A stretch of DNA of 64,000 bases from assembly GCA_022827625.1 (NCBI GenBank), contig JAJEIE010000005.1:1-64000 (forward strand), given 5' to 3'. Below, piece after piece: positions 8,433 through 17,614 of this stretch. How positions within the stretch are numbered: the first letter of the stretch is position 1; the number at the start of each line of letters is the position of its first letter. The stretch is from Candidatus Poribacteria bacterium (GTDB lineage: Bacteria > Poribacteria > WGA-4E > WGA-3G). The notes below the pieces were generated by a model. It was not told where the DNA came from and did no database searches. It saw nothing but the letters and a program-made list of their open reading frames with translations. Position numbers and translations under genes: made by a program.

Positions 8433-8798
8433 TGGAAAATCCTCCTGTAACGTGAGTTTGAAAATCAAGCGTAGTCAACTGTTAACCGGTGAAGCGAATG
8501 TTTTATATCCGCTTCGCACGGGTCCTCGCGACGCATCGCAGGGCAATTGGTCCACTTACTTAGTTATTATAGGTCAGTTTTTATTTTTTTTAAATAAAAA
8601 ATTGAAAAGTCTATATGTGACTATAAATTATAGGATATTTTCAGGGAAAAGCAAAGGATAGCCATAAAAATGGCTAATTTTGCTTGAAAATACTTTTGGG
8701 GATAAGGGGTTGGTTAGAGAAATTAGGAAACTCCGCCTACCGGGCTTAGGTGGTTGCTGAAAGCGCGTAGCGAAGGTCCCGACTGCTGATCGCTATTG
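8433..8798. other. Gene-free spacer between subtilase and sulfatase
   Basis: No credible gene. It contains an AT-rich stretch (8570-8640) suitable for the subtilase promoter, a small hairpin TAGCCAT/ATGGCTA (8659-8665 with 8670-8676), and a GC-rich segment around 8510-8550 resembling degenerate repeat sequence. Confidence 0.5.
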
Positions 8799-10160
8799 TT
8801 ATGCCCAGCGCGGGTTTCTTCCGCCGAACCGTTGCTCACTGATGTTCCAGAGTTCGGATAGACCGAGTTGTCGGATGTGTTCCACTCCCGGCAAGAATGG
8901 ATCGTTTACCCGGGTGATCCACTCTTGAAGTTCTACTTCAAGTTCTGCACGGAGGTCTTGTGAATCTGCGTTGTCAATGAGGTTGTTCAACTGATACGGG
9001 TCGTTGTCGTTATCGTAAAGGAGCCATCCTGTGCCGTCGTAATGACGTGCGTAGGTGTGACGGTGCGTTCGGACACCACGCCACTCGCGGATACCGAAGT
9101 TAAAACCCTCGCTGCCGTGTAGTGGGACGCCAAGGAACACAGACTGCGGCTCGTCAATTGTCTGGTTTCCGAGCATCGCCTCCGAAAGATCAATACCTTC
9201 GACACCTTCTGGAATCGACAAATCGCACAAGGACAGCATTGACGGCATGAAATCCACGAGGCTGAGCAAAGTGTCGCGGGTAACACCTGCTGGGATTCTA
9301 CGGGGCCAACGCATCATAAAGGGTATACGGGCGGATTCCTCCCATGGACGTTCTTTTCTGACGTGTCCGTGGCTACCGAGCATATCGCCATGGTCGGACG
9401 TGTAGACGAGGATTGTGTCCTCAGCAATACCCATTTCGTCGAGGGCAGTCATCAAACGTCCAAGGTTTTCATCGAGTGCGGTGATATGTGCGTAATAACC
9501 AGAAATATCCTCCCGTGTGGCGGGTGTGTCTACGGCGTTCGGTCGTAGTTGGATATCTTCTGGCGGATACATCGCTTTATAGCGTTCTGGTACATGCTCG
9601 TAAGGGTTGTGTGGTGGTCCCCAGCTCATATAGAGGCAGAAGGGTTCATCGACGTGGTTTTGGCAGTATTCAATTGCTTTGTCGGTCTGAAATTCGGGTT
9701 CGTAACCGTCAATCTGGAACTCGTTTCCGTCGGAATCGTGGTACGGAGCGTTAAAATAGTTGTGGTGGCAATTCCAGCCGATCCAATGGTCGAATCCGAA
9801 CCGCATCTCAGGCGTAATGAACTTGTCTCTCGGCATGCCACCAAGATGCCATTTCCCGATATAACCGGTTGCATAGCCTGCGTCTCTGAAGACCTCGGCG
9901 ATACCGGTTTCTGTTAGCGGCAGCGGTAGATCGTTGGAGACGGCTTTGTGGTTCAACGGGTATTTGCCTGTCATCAGGCATCCACGCGCAGGCACACAGA
10001 TCGGGACGTTGGTGAAAGTGTTGGGAAAGAACACCCCATCTTGTGCGAGTTGATCCATCGCAGGCGTTTGGACTTGCGGGTTTCCTGCGCATCCGACATC
10101 GCATTGGCGGTGCTGGTCGCCGAAAACGAAGATTAAATTGGGTTTGCGAGTAGTTTCCAT
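8799..10160 (-). CDS. Type I sulfatase (formylglycine-dependent)
   Basis: 453 residues. The N-terminal metal motif FVFGDQHRQ (D15) and the sulfatase signature CVPARGCLMTGKY (C55-V-P-A-R59) show a Cys-type sulfatase whose C55 must be converted to formylglycine. TSDHGDMLGSHG supplies further metal ligands. Such enzymes remove sulfate esters from polysaccharides or small molecules. No signal peptide is seen, so it is probably cytoplasmic or uses another export route. The start has no Shine-Dalgarno sequence and is preceded directly by a TAACTGATAACTG-type repeat. Its maturase could be encoded elsewhere; the formylglycine-enzyme-like gene at 61.2 kb is broken. Confidence 0.92.
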   Translation of the reverse strand: METTRKPNLIFVFGDQHRQCDVGCAGNPQVQTPAMDQLAQDGVFFPNTFTNVPICVPARGCLMTGKYPLNHKAVSNDLPLPLTETGIAEVFRDAGYATGYIGKWHLGGMPRDKFITPEMRFGFDHWIGWNCHHNYFNAPYHDSDGNEFQIDGYEPEFQTDKAIEYCQNHVDEPFCLYMSWGPPHNPYEHVPERYKAMYPPEDIQLRPNAVDTPATREDISGYYAHITALDENLGRLMTALDEMGIAEDTILVYTSDHGDMLGSHGHVRKERPWEESARIPFMMRWPRRIPAGVTRDTLLSLVDFMPSMLSLCDLSIPEGVEGIDLSEAMLGNQTIDEPQSVFLGVPLHGSEGFNFGIREWRGVRTHRHTYARHYDGTGWLLYDNDNDPYQLNNLIDNADSQDLRAELEVELQEWITRVNDPFLPGVEHIRQLGLSELWNISEQRFGGRNPRWA

Positions 10161-10163
10161 ATT

Positions 10164-10305
10164 TTTATAGTTGTCAGTTATCAGTTATTGGTTAAAAAGA
10201 CACTTTGTAACAATTTTCGCAAACTCGGAGTATTCCAGAGAGGGGTGGATTGTTACCAGAAACCTCTTGTTACCGACGACTAACAACTGATAACCAATTA
10301 ACCGC
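10164..10305. repeat. MITE-like element with CAGTTATCAGTTA arms and inner GTAACAA arms
   Basis: Outer arms resembling GTTGTCAGTTATCAGTTA and TAACAACTGATAACC face each other. Inner arms TTGTAACAAT (10205-10214) and ATTGTTAC (10249-10256) flank a unique centre. The spacer at 17454-17614 has the same plan. No coding capacity. Confidence 0.6.
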
Positions 10306-11320
10306 TCCTCTGCATCCATGTGTAAATTTGGCGAAGTGCGCCTTCGCTTCGAGTCCACAGTTCTCTTTTCAACGGTGAGGTTACCTTTGTATAACTGGCG
10401 AAATCTGTGCGAACGGCGCGGTACTGCTCCTTGTGTGCAATTAGTCCTGTGTTCTCTGGCGGTGATGCGCCGAAATCCACCCATTCGTATTTTTTATGAC
10501 ACGCCTGTGTGATGATATAGTGAAAAATTGCGTTATTCGGGCGGTATTTTAAGAATTCTGGCACGGATGCCTCACACCACAACGTTACGGTCTTATTGAA
10601 ACACAAGTAGAGCAGCCCGGCGATAATCGTTCCACGATACGTCGCAATAGCGAGTTTAGCGACTTTTTGCTGGAGGAGTGTCTGCATAAGCGAGCGTGGC
10701 TTCGGCGTGCCACCTAACCGTCGGACGGTCATGAGATACATGTCGTAGAATGTAGATAATGCTGCATCACTGTTGCTATCGGTAATCTCCACGCCTGATT
10801 TTTCTGCCTTTCGGACTGCACCACGTACTCGCTTGTTGTAGGCGTGCCAAAGGGTATCAACATCCTCATCCGTTTTCAAGAGGTGTGTGAAATGATCTGT
10901 GTGATCGTAGCCTATTTTGGTGAAATAACCGCCATAAGTTGCGGTCTGTTCTGGCGTTAGCGTCCAGCGAATCTCACACCATCCGTTCTTCATTGCTGCT
11001 GTCTCAATCGACGTTACCAAGGTCTCAGGGCCCACATCTACTGAATTCATCAGATGGATGCCGCCGAAGAGGTTCCACGGCATTGATTGCCAGAGACGGA
11101 TACCCGGTATCGGTTGAAATACAAACGCTGGTATTCCGCCTATCACGGAATCTTCTTCTTTGATGAGCAGATAGTCCGGCGTGAGTTGTTTGAAGGCACT
11201 GGCTAATGCATCGCGCCACGCAAGGCTTTGGAAGGCAGTCGTATTTGGACACTGCTGGATCATAGCCTCCCACTCGTCCTGATTCCGATGGGTGAGGGGT
11301 TCTACCGTGTACACAAGCAC
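10298..11320 (-). CDS. FemAB/GNAT-type aminoacyl- or acyltransferase
   Basis: 340 residues, two GNAT-like halves in FemAB arrangement: N-terminal AFQSLAWRDALASAF, then YNKRVRGAVRKAEKSGVEI (typical FemAB helix region) and GTIIAGLLYLCFNKTVTLWCEAS, ending YEWVDFGASPPENTGLIAHKEQY. FemAB-like proteins transfer amino acids to peptidoglycan precursors or modify exopolysaccharide in export systems. The substrate here is unknown. The start is GTG at 11320, 7 nt after the stop of the upstream TIM-barrel gene, suggesting one transcript. No good ribosome site is visible. Confidence 0.75.
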   Translation of the reverse strand: MLVYTVEPLTHRNQDEWEAMIQQCPNTTAFQSLAWRDALASAFKQLTPDYLLIKEEDSVIGGIPAFVFQPIPGIRLWQSMPWNLFGGIHLMNSVDVGPETLVTSIETAAMKNGWCEIRWTLTPEQTATYGGYFTKIGYDHTDHFTHLLKTDEDVDTLWHAYNKRVRGAVRKAEKSGVEITDSNSDAALSTFYDMYLMTVRRLGGTPKPRSLMQTLLQQKVAKLAIATYRGTIIAGLLYLCFNKTVTLWCEASVPEFLKYRPNNAIFHYIITQACHKKYEWVDFGASPPENTGLIAHKEQYRAVRTDFASYTKVTSPLKRELWTRSEGALRQIYTWMQRSG

Positions 11321-11327
11321 ATCGAGA

Positions 11328-12266
11328 TTACGCTACTAACGCCGCGAAGAGTGCCTTGATATAGCCGATGGAATAGGCTAATCCGACATCACCTTCTAAT
11401 TTCGGGATGTGATCGGCGTTAATACATCCGTCGAACCCAACCTTTTGGAGTTCTTGGATAATTTTGAAGACGTTCATATCGCCGTCATCAAGGAGGACTT
11501 CCTCAAACGCCCCGGCTGTTGCGAGGCTGCCACGGACGTTCCGTAGGTGAACCATGAAGATGCGTCCTTTGCGTCCGTAGTTATTGAGTTCGTCGAGGAC
11601 GATAGCACTGCCGCCGGCTTCGGCACGGGTGCCACAGCAGTAGAGATAGCCAACATTTCTGCTTGGGAAGGCGTCGATGACACGATGAAAACCGAGACCT
11701 CCTAACGGCGTGTCTGGGTTCGGTACGTCTGATGGATGGATAGCGAGTTTGATGTCGTGTTCATCGGCGATAGGAACGAGCGCGCCGTAGATTTCACTGA
11801 ATCGTTTCCACCATTCGTCGAGTGCCTCCATTGTGGGAGTGTCCGGCGGATTCTTAGTGGCGGCACGGCTTTCGCCCCGTGAGGTATACCCACCCCTATG
11901 AACCGAGGAATAACGCGTCATGAGATAGTCGAACGTATCTCCCCAGAACCGCTGGCGTGCGATAGGCACACCGGCTTCGGCGAAGACCCGAAGCGCGTTA
12001 CACGTGTTTTCCAGTTCCTTTTCGCCGTCGGGTTGTCCGGTCATGAACTTTTCTGTGATGTTCGGGAGCGTTACGCGGTTGATGTCGAGTCCCCATGAAC
12101 GGATCTGTTTCTTTATTTTTAGAACTTCGTCCAAGTCGGGGTAACCTTGTTCGTCGACCCCAGGGAAAGCGTTACCGCTTCCGAAGTCGATGCAATCTGC
12201 ACCGAGTTGTGTAACCTGTTTGAGGTAGCTCTCTGAAAGCCCACCATCCCAAACTGAAATTTTCAT
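11328..12266 (-). CDS. Mannonate dehydratase (UxuA)-like TIM-barrel protein
   Basis: 312 residues from ATG 12266, chosen because GAGGAG lies 12 nt upstream; the frame remains open to 12332. UxuA-like features are AIHPSDVPNP, GGLGFHRV, CCGTRAEAGG, MVHLRNVRG and LDDGDMNVFKII. These match the metal-binding and active-site loops of mannonate dehydratase, which dehydrates D-mannonate to KDG in uronate breakdown. It is shorter than E. coli UxuA (about 390), so another sugar-acid or xylose-isomerase-like activity is possible. A structured repeat (12289-12353) sits in its leader. It is likely cotranscribed with the FemAB gene. Confidence 0.72.
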   Translation of the reverse strand: MKISVWDGGLSESYLKQVTQLGADCIDFGSGNAFPGVDEQGYPDLDEVLKIKKQIRSWGLDINRVTLPNITEKFMTGQPDGEKELENTCNALRVFAEAGVPIARQRFWGDTFDYLMTRYSSVHRGGYTSRGESRAATKNPPDTPTMEALDEWWKRFSEIYGALVPIADEHDIKLAIHPSDVPNPDTPLGGLGFHRVIDAFPSRNVGYLYCCGTRAEAGGSAIVLDELNNYGRKGRIFMVHLRNVRGSLATAGAFEEVLLDDGDMNVFKIIQELQKVGFDGCINADHIPKLEGDVGLAYSIGYIKALFAALVA

Positions 12267-12288
12267 TTTTTTAACGATCTCCTCTGGG

Positions 12289-12353
12289 CATTGCTCCAAA
12301 TGTAAAGCTAAGACAAATTGCTCGCTAATCACTCACAATTTCATTTCGCAATG
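12289..12353. repeat. Structured 65-bp repeat in the leader of the UxuA-like gene (copy 1)
   Basis: Bounded by CATTGC (12289-12294) and GCAATG (12348-12353), with conserved TCCAAATGTAAAG and TTTCATTTCG inside and an inner stem AAATTG (12315-12320) / CAATTT (12336-12341). The same element with different but still paired stems is at 49604-49670. Both lie 22-26 nt before a start codon on the minus strand. Confidence 0.65.
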
Positions 12354-12454
12354 GTTTCCGGTAAAGTCAGCAACCGCTCATAACCTAAAGCGGGTTCTCA
12401 ACTTAGACGGAGACCGTTGTGGAACGAAGCGGAACAACACCCATACTCAATAAA

Positions 12455-13462
12455 TTAAAAAGGGAGCGGAACGGGTTGGCGGCTCTCAACGGATTGGTAT
12501 GCCGCCAATGCGATTTCGACTGCAGCACGACCGTCTAACCCTGTGATCGGTGGCGATGTATCGTTGCGGATTGCATCCACAAAGACGCGAATTTCCTCTT
12601 GAACTGGTGGTGGAACTTCAATGTCTGAAATTTTGATCTGCCGTCCTTCACCTTCAAAGGGTTTAATCTGGATCGTTGCATCGCCACCCCAAGTTTGCGG
12701 GAAATATATGGAACCGCCTTCACAATCGACCCGTCCGCCGTATCCACCGACAGCGGAAATGTGACTGGAATGGAGCAGCCCTACTGCGCCGTTTGCAAAA
12801 CTCAAGGAAGCCAGCACGACATCGGGATAATCACTCTCTTTCTGAACGTACTGCCCACCGGCGGCGTAGACGGAGGTAACATCCCCACAGGTCCAGCGCA
12901 TGAAGTCAATTTCGTGGGCGTTGATTTCCATGAGACTTCCACCGGATTTTGCGCGTTCTAATCGCCACGGAACATAGCTGCCGCCGCTACGCCACGGGCC
13001 GCCGATGCGATGCACCATCATGCAGGCGGGCGCGCCGAGTTCACCGCTTTGTACAATCTCACGTACTTTGGAATGCGTTGCATGGTAGCGACAGACCAAG
13101 CCGATCGTGAGTTTGACACCGTTCCCTTCCGCGGCGGCAATCATCGCGTCGCAATCTTCCAACGTCGGTGACATCGGTTTCTCAGAAAAGACGTGTTTGC
13201 CAGCGTTCGCCGCATCAACTGCCATCTGCGAGTGCAGAAACGGCGGCGACGCTATCAACACCGCACGAATCTCATCATTGGCGAGGAGTTCATGGTAATC
13301 CAGTGTATAGGATGTCTCAAGGTCTGTCGCAAGTTTCGATGCCAATGCTTCTTGGACATCACTCACGGAGATAACCTCTATCCCCTCAACGGCGTGTGCA
13401 CTGGTGGCAAGACTCCTGCCCATACCACCGCATCCGATAACGCCAACTCCAATTGTGTCCAT
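12455..13462 (-). CDS. Gfo/Idh/MocA-family oxidoreductase
   Basis: 335 residues. N-terminal Rossmann motif GVIGCGGMGRS (7-17), the NAD(P)-site lysine region HVFSEKPMSPTLEDC and a C-terminal Gfo/Idh alpha/beta domain with GGSLMEINAHEIDFMRW. Members oxidise or reduce sugars, inositols or sugar derivatives using NAD(P). The substrate is not determined. GGAG lies 10 nt before the ATG. The neighbours (UxuA-like, sulfatase, lyase, TIM-barrel isomerase) suggest a role in sugar-acid or polysaccharide breakdown. Confidence 0.88.
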   Translation of the reverse strand: MDTIGVGVIGCGGMGRSLATSAHAVEGIEVISVSDVQEALASKLATDLETSYTLDYHELLANDEIRAVLIASPPFLHSQMAVDAANAGKHVFSEKPMSPTLEDCDAMIAAAEGNGVKLTIGLVCRYHATHSKVREIVQSGELGAPACMMVHRIGGPWRSGGSYVPWRLERAKSGGSLMEINAHEIDFMRWTCGDVTSVYAAGGQYVQKESDYPDVVLASLSFANGAVGLLHSSHISAVGGYGGRVDCEGGSIYFPQTWGGDATIQIKPFEGEGRQIKISDIEVPPPVQEEIRVFVDAIRNDTSPPITGLDGRAAVEIALAAYQSVESRQPVPLPF

Positions 13463-13759
13463 AATTTTTTCTCCATACAGAACTTACGCAAAATTGATCT
13501 AAGGCACATATCTGCGGACAGCAAAGCTGCTGAGCATTATGGAATCGTTGGGAGTTACATGAAGATTAAAAAAATAAATTAAGTAATTAACGGGCAATGA
13601 ATGGTTTCCCTACTACAAACAGTCTGGTTCGTAGTAGTGCGATTCATCGCACGTTGAGAGATTACCGAATTAAATACTTAAACTTCATCAAACCGCACCT
13701 ATCAGTTTTTTAGTCCGTAAGTCCTATCGTTACCGAAATGTAACTGTAGAATTGCTTAT
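13463..13759. repeat. Spacer with two CTAC-tailed palindromic repeats facing each other
   Basis: Copy one on the + strand: GGGCAAT (13592-13598) to TTTCCC then TACTACAAAC. Copy two on the - strand: GTGCGAT/ATCGCAC (13637-13643, 13646-13652) followed by CTACTACGAACC. The CTAC tails face each other, so the whole unit can also fold as one long hairpin. No gene is seen. Confidence 0.65.
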
Positions 13760-14635
13760 CTATCTCCGTCTCGCCTTGATGTGTCCCCATGTAACGCTGA
13801 GATGGTCAGCAGAAGGACTCACATCAAGCCCAGTCGCTTTCATGTTATTCTGGACTTCTGCTGAAGTCAGGACTCGGTCGTAGATACGGAATTCGTCGAT
13901 GTATCCCTGAATCGTATCACAGTCGCATCCATCCGAGCGGTCGCCGATACCGAGAAGCAGTCCACCTTTCGGAAGCTTCCCACCCTTCATGGCGTACTTT
14001 TTCTCTAATTTCCCATTTACATAGTAGTGGACCGTTGAGCCGTCGTAGGTCCCGGTGAGGTGTAACCACTCCTCAAGCGGAATATCCTCCAACACGTTGT
14101 CCTGTGCGGCTTGTGTTGACTGACCTCCCGCTCGAACGAAAAAGCCGTGCTGGTTGTCGTCGTCATCATAATAGAGGCTTGCCACTGCGGTATTGGCAGG
14201 CATATCGTCGAGTGAGATAATGCGATTCCAACTATCGTCTAAAGCGTTGATATAGACCCAGCACTCAAGGCTAATCTCCTCCCAATCGCGATCAATTGTT
14301 GGTGGATCTGAGTCTTCAACGAGGAAGCGGTCAACACTCCCGTCGAAAAGGATACACTCGCCGACTTTGCAATCGCCTGCGGGTGCGAGTTCAGGGTCCC
14401 CGTGGACGGCAGCAGCTAATCCTGATAAGAGGTCTACTGCTTCGGTTTTTATCTTTACGGTGTCCTTATCGAAAGTCCAGTAGGCGACTAAACCGTCCTC
14501 GACTGCGCCGATAATCGCGTTAACAGGTTGCACATTCCACACGAAACAGGTTAGCAGGAGGCAGGTTATTGTGAAAAATCGCAAGCTGTTTACAAAACAT
14601 CTCTGTTGGCAACGGGTGCTATCTTTTCTTAACAT
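13760..14635 (-). CDS. Secreted LamG/concanavalin-A-like protein
   Basis: 291 residues. Signal peptide with a long n-region and hydrophobic core FFTITCLLLTCFVW, cleavage probably after VNA (residue 40). Residues about 50-270 form one LamG-type jelly roll: GLVAYWTFDKDTV, SLECWVYINA, EEWLHLTGTYDGSTVHYYVNGKLE and GYIDEFRIYDRVLTSAEVQNNM. Such domains bind carbohydrate or protein. No catalytic domain is attached and the protein ends in HIKARRR soon after the domain. A very good AGGAGG lies 6 nt before the ATG. The role is inferred as surface or secreted glycan binding. Confidence 0.82.
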   Translation of the reverse strand: MLRKDSTRCQQRCFVNSLRFFTITCLLLTCFVWNVQPVNAIIGAVEDGLVAYWTFDKDTVKIKTEAVDLLSGLAAAVHGDPELAPAGDCKVGECILFDGSVDRFLVEDSDPPTIDRDWEEISLECWVYINALDDSWNRIISLDDMPANTAVASLYYDDDDNQHGFFVRAGGQSTQAAQDNVLEDIPLEEWLHLTGTYDGSTVHYYVNGKLEKKYAMKGGKLPKGGLLLGIGDRSDGCDCDTIQGYIDEFRIYDRVLTSAEVQNNMKATGLDVSPSADHLSVTWGHIKARRR

Positions 14636-14639
14636 GATG

Positions 14640-14804
14640 TCCTCCTTTGATAGTTGTCAGAACGTTCGCTTTGCTCACTTTCAGTTATCAGTTATCGGTA
14701 AAAGAAAGAGATGTCTGTGGCATAAAAGCAAAACGCGACTGCCAGAAGACTTGACTGACAACTGAAAGGTTTGCGTAGCAAACCGCACTGAGAACTGTTA
14801 ACTA
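14640..14804. repeat. Spacer of CAGTTATCAGTTATCGG-type repeat
   Basis: Carries CAGTTATCAGTTATCGG on the left and reverse-oriented GACTGACAACTGAAAGG on the right, like the spacers at 10164 and 17454. TTTGCGTAGCAAA (14770-14782) is a small internal palindrome. No gene. Confidence 0.5.
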
Positions 14805-16199
14805 TTAAGACAGGTCGCGCATGGCGCGTTCCCGCCGGTCGGCTCTTCGACGTTCACGTTCCTCGTCAGAGATTTGACCGTGCTGCTCAGAGACAATGGG
14901 TCGATATTCGGCGACCTCGTGTCTCCGTTTGAATACTCGGAAAAAGTCGAAGCGGGTGAGGGTCCGCGGGATATTCCCCGGACAGAGCGCGTGTAGTCCG
15001 ACATGCACCGACCTACCCATGCCGACGTTCGTTTGACCGCAACTTTTCCACTGAATGCCATCCTCACTGGCGAAAGCGGAAAATTGGTTACCTCTTCGTT
15101 CCATACGTAGGAAGAGTTCTCGGACATCTCTGAGTCCACGGCTCCGTCCGCGGAGATGGAGAACGCGGTTAACGTGCCGTTCAAATCGGACATCGCCTCT
15201 GAAAGCGTGCGGACCTGAGGTTTTTTCCAAACGCAGGAACCTGTTCGGGTTCTTCCATATCAGTATACCGCCGTGTTCTCTGAGTTGTGGCGTGATTCGC
15301 ATGCGGGTTTCGACGGCGAAGTCTCCCGGTATTTCCGTAAGGAGGCGTGGCGCGCTCATATCACCGCTGTTGCCATCCGCACCGTGCCAGAGGTCTTGCC
15401 CGGGATCCGTTCGCATTTCGAGGTAACCTTGGCGTTCTGCCCAGGCGCCGCCGCCTTTTGGGTCCTCCCATCGCCATTCTGGACGCATACGGTTCCCAAT
15501 GAACTCATCTTCAAACACCATCTCCGTGAACTCACCAGAGGATGCCCAGCCTTCAACCTTAATAGCAGAGATAGAATCCCCGAAACTCTGAGGGAGTAGG
15601 TGGAGGTTGGGTAGTTCCTTCTTAAAGTCCATCGGCTCCATACGAATCATTAGGCTTTGCCCTTCAAATTCAGGGTGTTCGTAAAAGACGACATCTGCGC
15701 CGTCTGGTGGGAAATCGGGCCCTTTAAAAATGCGAATCGAAGAGATACGGTCTTCAAACCAAGAGCGACCTTGTGCATCCCGTAGGTTAGCGATGTCGCG
15801 TAGGATTGTGATTTTCCTGCCTCGGAAATTAACGTGTTCATAGCAGTCTACAATCAATGGAATCGTCCCCCACTCCGGTCCGACGACTTCTAAACTGGAG
15901 CCGAAGTTGATTGATGAGATTCTGTCGGCGAAGTTGTAAGCCACATCGTGCAGGTTCGGATAAAATCCTGGACCGAGTGCTAACTTCTGACCGCGGAAGT
16001 GACGATGCTGGTGAAGGATAACCTTATAGTTCGGGTTCGACGAGAAGTTGGGTCCCTTATAAACGCGGACAGAAGATATATTGTCTTGAAATCCAATATC
16101 TCGCGTAAAGGGAACGGGTTCTACAACATACCCCATTCTGCCCCGGAAGTTTGTATGCTGGAACACTTCGACAACCAGGCGCGGTATGACAATTGGCAT
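14805..16199 (-). CDS. Four beta/gamma-crystallin motifs fused to a DUF1349-like domain
   Basis: 464 residues with no signal peptide. Residues 8-212 hold four Greek-key motifs: FQHTNFRGR, HQHRHFRGQ, YEHVNFRGR and YEHPEFEGQ. Each ends in a calcium-site-like stretch (DNISSV, DRISSI, DRISSI, DSISAI), the usual N/D-x-x-S-S pattern of microbial beta/gamma-crystallins. Residues about 225-415 match DUF1349/GH-associated ConA-like domains (MVFEDEFIGN, GYLEMRT, DFAVETRMRI, GGILIWKNPNRFLRLEK). The tail is strongly charged (residues 440-460). Calcium-stabilised glycan or matrix binding is plausible. The lack of an export signal is odd. AAGGAG precedes the ATG. Confidence 0.82.
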   Translation of the reverse strand: MPIVIPRLVVEVFQHTNFRGRMGYVVEPVPFTRDIGFQDNISSVRVYKGPNFSSNPNYKVILHQHRHFRGQKLALGPGFYPNLHDVAYNFADRISSINFGSSLEVVGPEWGTIPLIVDCYEHVNFRGRKITILRDIANLRDAQGRSWFEDRISSIRIFKGPDFPPDGADVVFYEHPEFEGQSLMIRMEPMDFKKELPNLHLLPQSFGDSISAIKVEGWASSGEFTEMVFEDEFIGNRMRPEWRWEDPKGGGAWAERQGYLEMRTDPGQDLWHGADGNSGDMSAPRLLTEIPGDFAVETRMRITPQLREHGGILIWKNPNRFLRLEKTSGPHAFRGDVRFERHVNRVLHLRGRSRGLRDVRELFLRMERRGNQFSAFASEDGIQWKSCGQTNVGMGRSVHVGLHALCPGNIPRTLTRFDFFRVFKRRHEVAEYRPIVSEQHGQISDEERERRRADRRERAMRDLS

Positions 16200-16355
16200 T
16201 TTTTGCTCCTTGTTTATAGCAGTTAGCAGTCAGGGTGCTGCGCTTTCAGTAGTCAGTGATTTTGTTTATATTTCGCAAGGGTCATTTACAAGTTTCGCGT
16301 GTGTTTTTCTTTTTAATCTGGAAACGTAGAAACAGTCCTTTATATCTATCTCCCT

Positions 16356-17453
16356 CTATGCCGGAGTAACAGTCGCCTCGTAGATTTGGGCGTATCCACT
16401 TCGGTCTGATGTAAATACCACATATTTCCCGTCTGGACTGAAAGACGGGTGCGGGTGTGTATGTTGAGGGGCGTAAACCGGAACCGGACCCGCTGCGTAA
16501 GGAAAAGGTCCATTCCAATGCTCACCGATAGATGAAGCGGACGGATAGCATAACGTCTCCGGTTTACCGATACCGTCACAAGCGTCAAAAATTTGGATGC
16601 CGATATCCGGGAAATTCGTATCTGCGACCATGCGTGTACCGGTGTGATTGCTAATGGCGTGCCAAGCATTGACTGTTGTTACCTGTCGTTCTATGCCTGT
16701 ATCAACATTGACGCATCGTACCCCGTGGGGCCAATCAACAAAGGCGAGTTCACGCCTCCCTGGAATCCATGTTTCGTGCGTAATCCATTCTTTCTTTTTA
16801 ACGTTTTGTCTGTAAAGTCGGCGATTTCCACTCCCATCTCGATGAATAACCCACACTCGATCGGTGAGCGGACCGGCATAGTAGAGCAGGTTGGCATCAT
16901 CGGGACAGAATTGGAGATGCCCGATGTTGTCTCTGTGTAAGATGATATTATGTTTGCCGGTGTCCGTGTCTACGATAGCGAGTGCGGATTCCTTACCGAT
17001 GTTGAACCGAACAGCCCACCACCGATCGTCATGGCTCACGGAGGTTGTCCCCATGGCGGCGTAGACCATACCCTCCTCTTGCATCGTTGTTGTGGCGAAA
17101 TTAACCAACTCTCGCTCTTCGAGCGTCTCCAGATCGAGCCGCCAACCGCTTGTGCCTGCTGTGAAAAAGACTGCCGTTCCGTTTCGTCCCGGATGCACTG
17201 ACCATTCGCTGATGTCGGGTCTGTCTGTTAATTGGCGGAGTTCACCTGTGGCGCGTTCTTCTGCAAATATCTGTGCGGTTCCGGTTCGATATGAAATAAA
17301 AATCATCCGTTGCATCGCATTATCATAGGCGGGTATGATAAAGAACGGATGGTGGTGGAGTGCAGACGCAGTCGTTACTTGCCGGATGTGCGTCCCTGTA
17401 CATCGGTCGTAAAAGCTCCGAGATTCAGAGGGGTAAACGCTGCCTTTTGCCAT
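16356..17453 (-). CDS. Oligogalacturonide lyase (PL22)-like seven-bladed propeller
   Basis: 365 residues starting MAKGSVYPSESRSFYD, as PL22 oligogalacturonate lyases do. WD40-like PD40 blades occur throughout (RMIFISYRTGTAQIFA, LRQLTDRPDISEW, GRRELAFVDWPHGV, SFSPDGKYVVFTSDRSGYAQIY). PL22 enzymes split unsaturated digalacturonate in pectin breakdown with a Mn-binding His cluster; candidates here are H34/H35 and THPHPSF near the C-terminus. No signal peptide, matching the cytoplasmic family. With the UxuA-like gene it suggests uronate use, but a TolB-like protein of unknown role is the alternative. Confidence 0.7.
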   Translation of the reverse strand: MAKGSVYPSESRSFYDRCTGTHIRQVTTASALHHHPFFIIPAYDNAMQRMIFISYRTGTAQIFAEERATGELRQLTDRPDISEWSVHPGRNGTAVFFTAGTSGWRLDLETLEERELVNFATTTMQEEGMVYAAMGTTSVSHDDRWWAVRFNIGKESALAIVDTDTGKHNIILHRDNIGHLQFCPDDANLLYYAGPLTDRVWVIHRDGSGNRRLYRQNVKKKEWITHETWIPGRRELAFVDWPHGVRCVNVDTGIERQVTTVNAWHAISNHTGTRMVADTNFPDIGIQIFDACDGIGKPETLCYPSASSIGEHWNGPFPYAAGPVPVYAPQHTHPHPSFSPDGKYVVFTSDRSGYAQIYEATVTPA

Positions 17454-17614
17454 GGTTGTGTTCCCAGTTGTCAGTACGGGTTGCTACGCAACCCTTTCAG
17501 TTATCGGTTGTCAGTTAAGAGCCTATTTGTAACAAAACAATCATCTCCAACTTGGCGTAGTAAATTGTTACATGAAGACCTCTTAACCGACGACTGATAA
17601 CCGATGACTGACTA
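17454..17614. repeat. MITE-like element, second clear copy with GTAACAA inner arms
   Basis: Outer arms resembling CAGTTATCGGTTGTCAG and ACGACTGATAACCGATG. Arms AGTTAAGAG / CTCTTAAC follow inward, then TTTGTAACAA (17526-17535) and ATTGTTAC (17564-17571). The plan is the same as 10164-10305 with a different centre. No coding potential. Confidence 0.6.
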
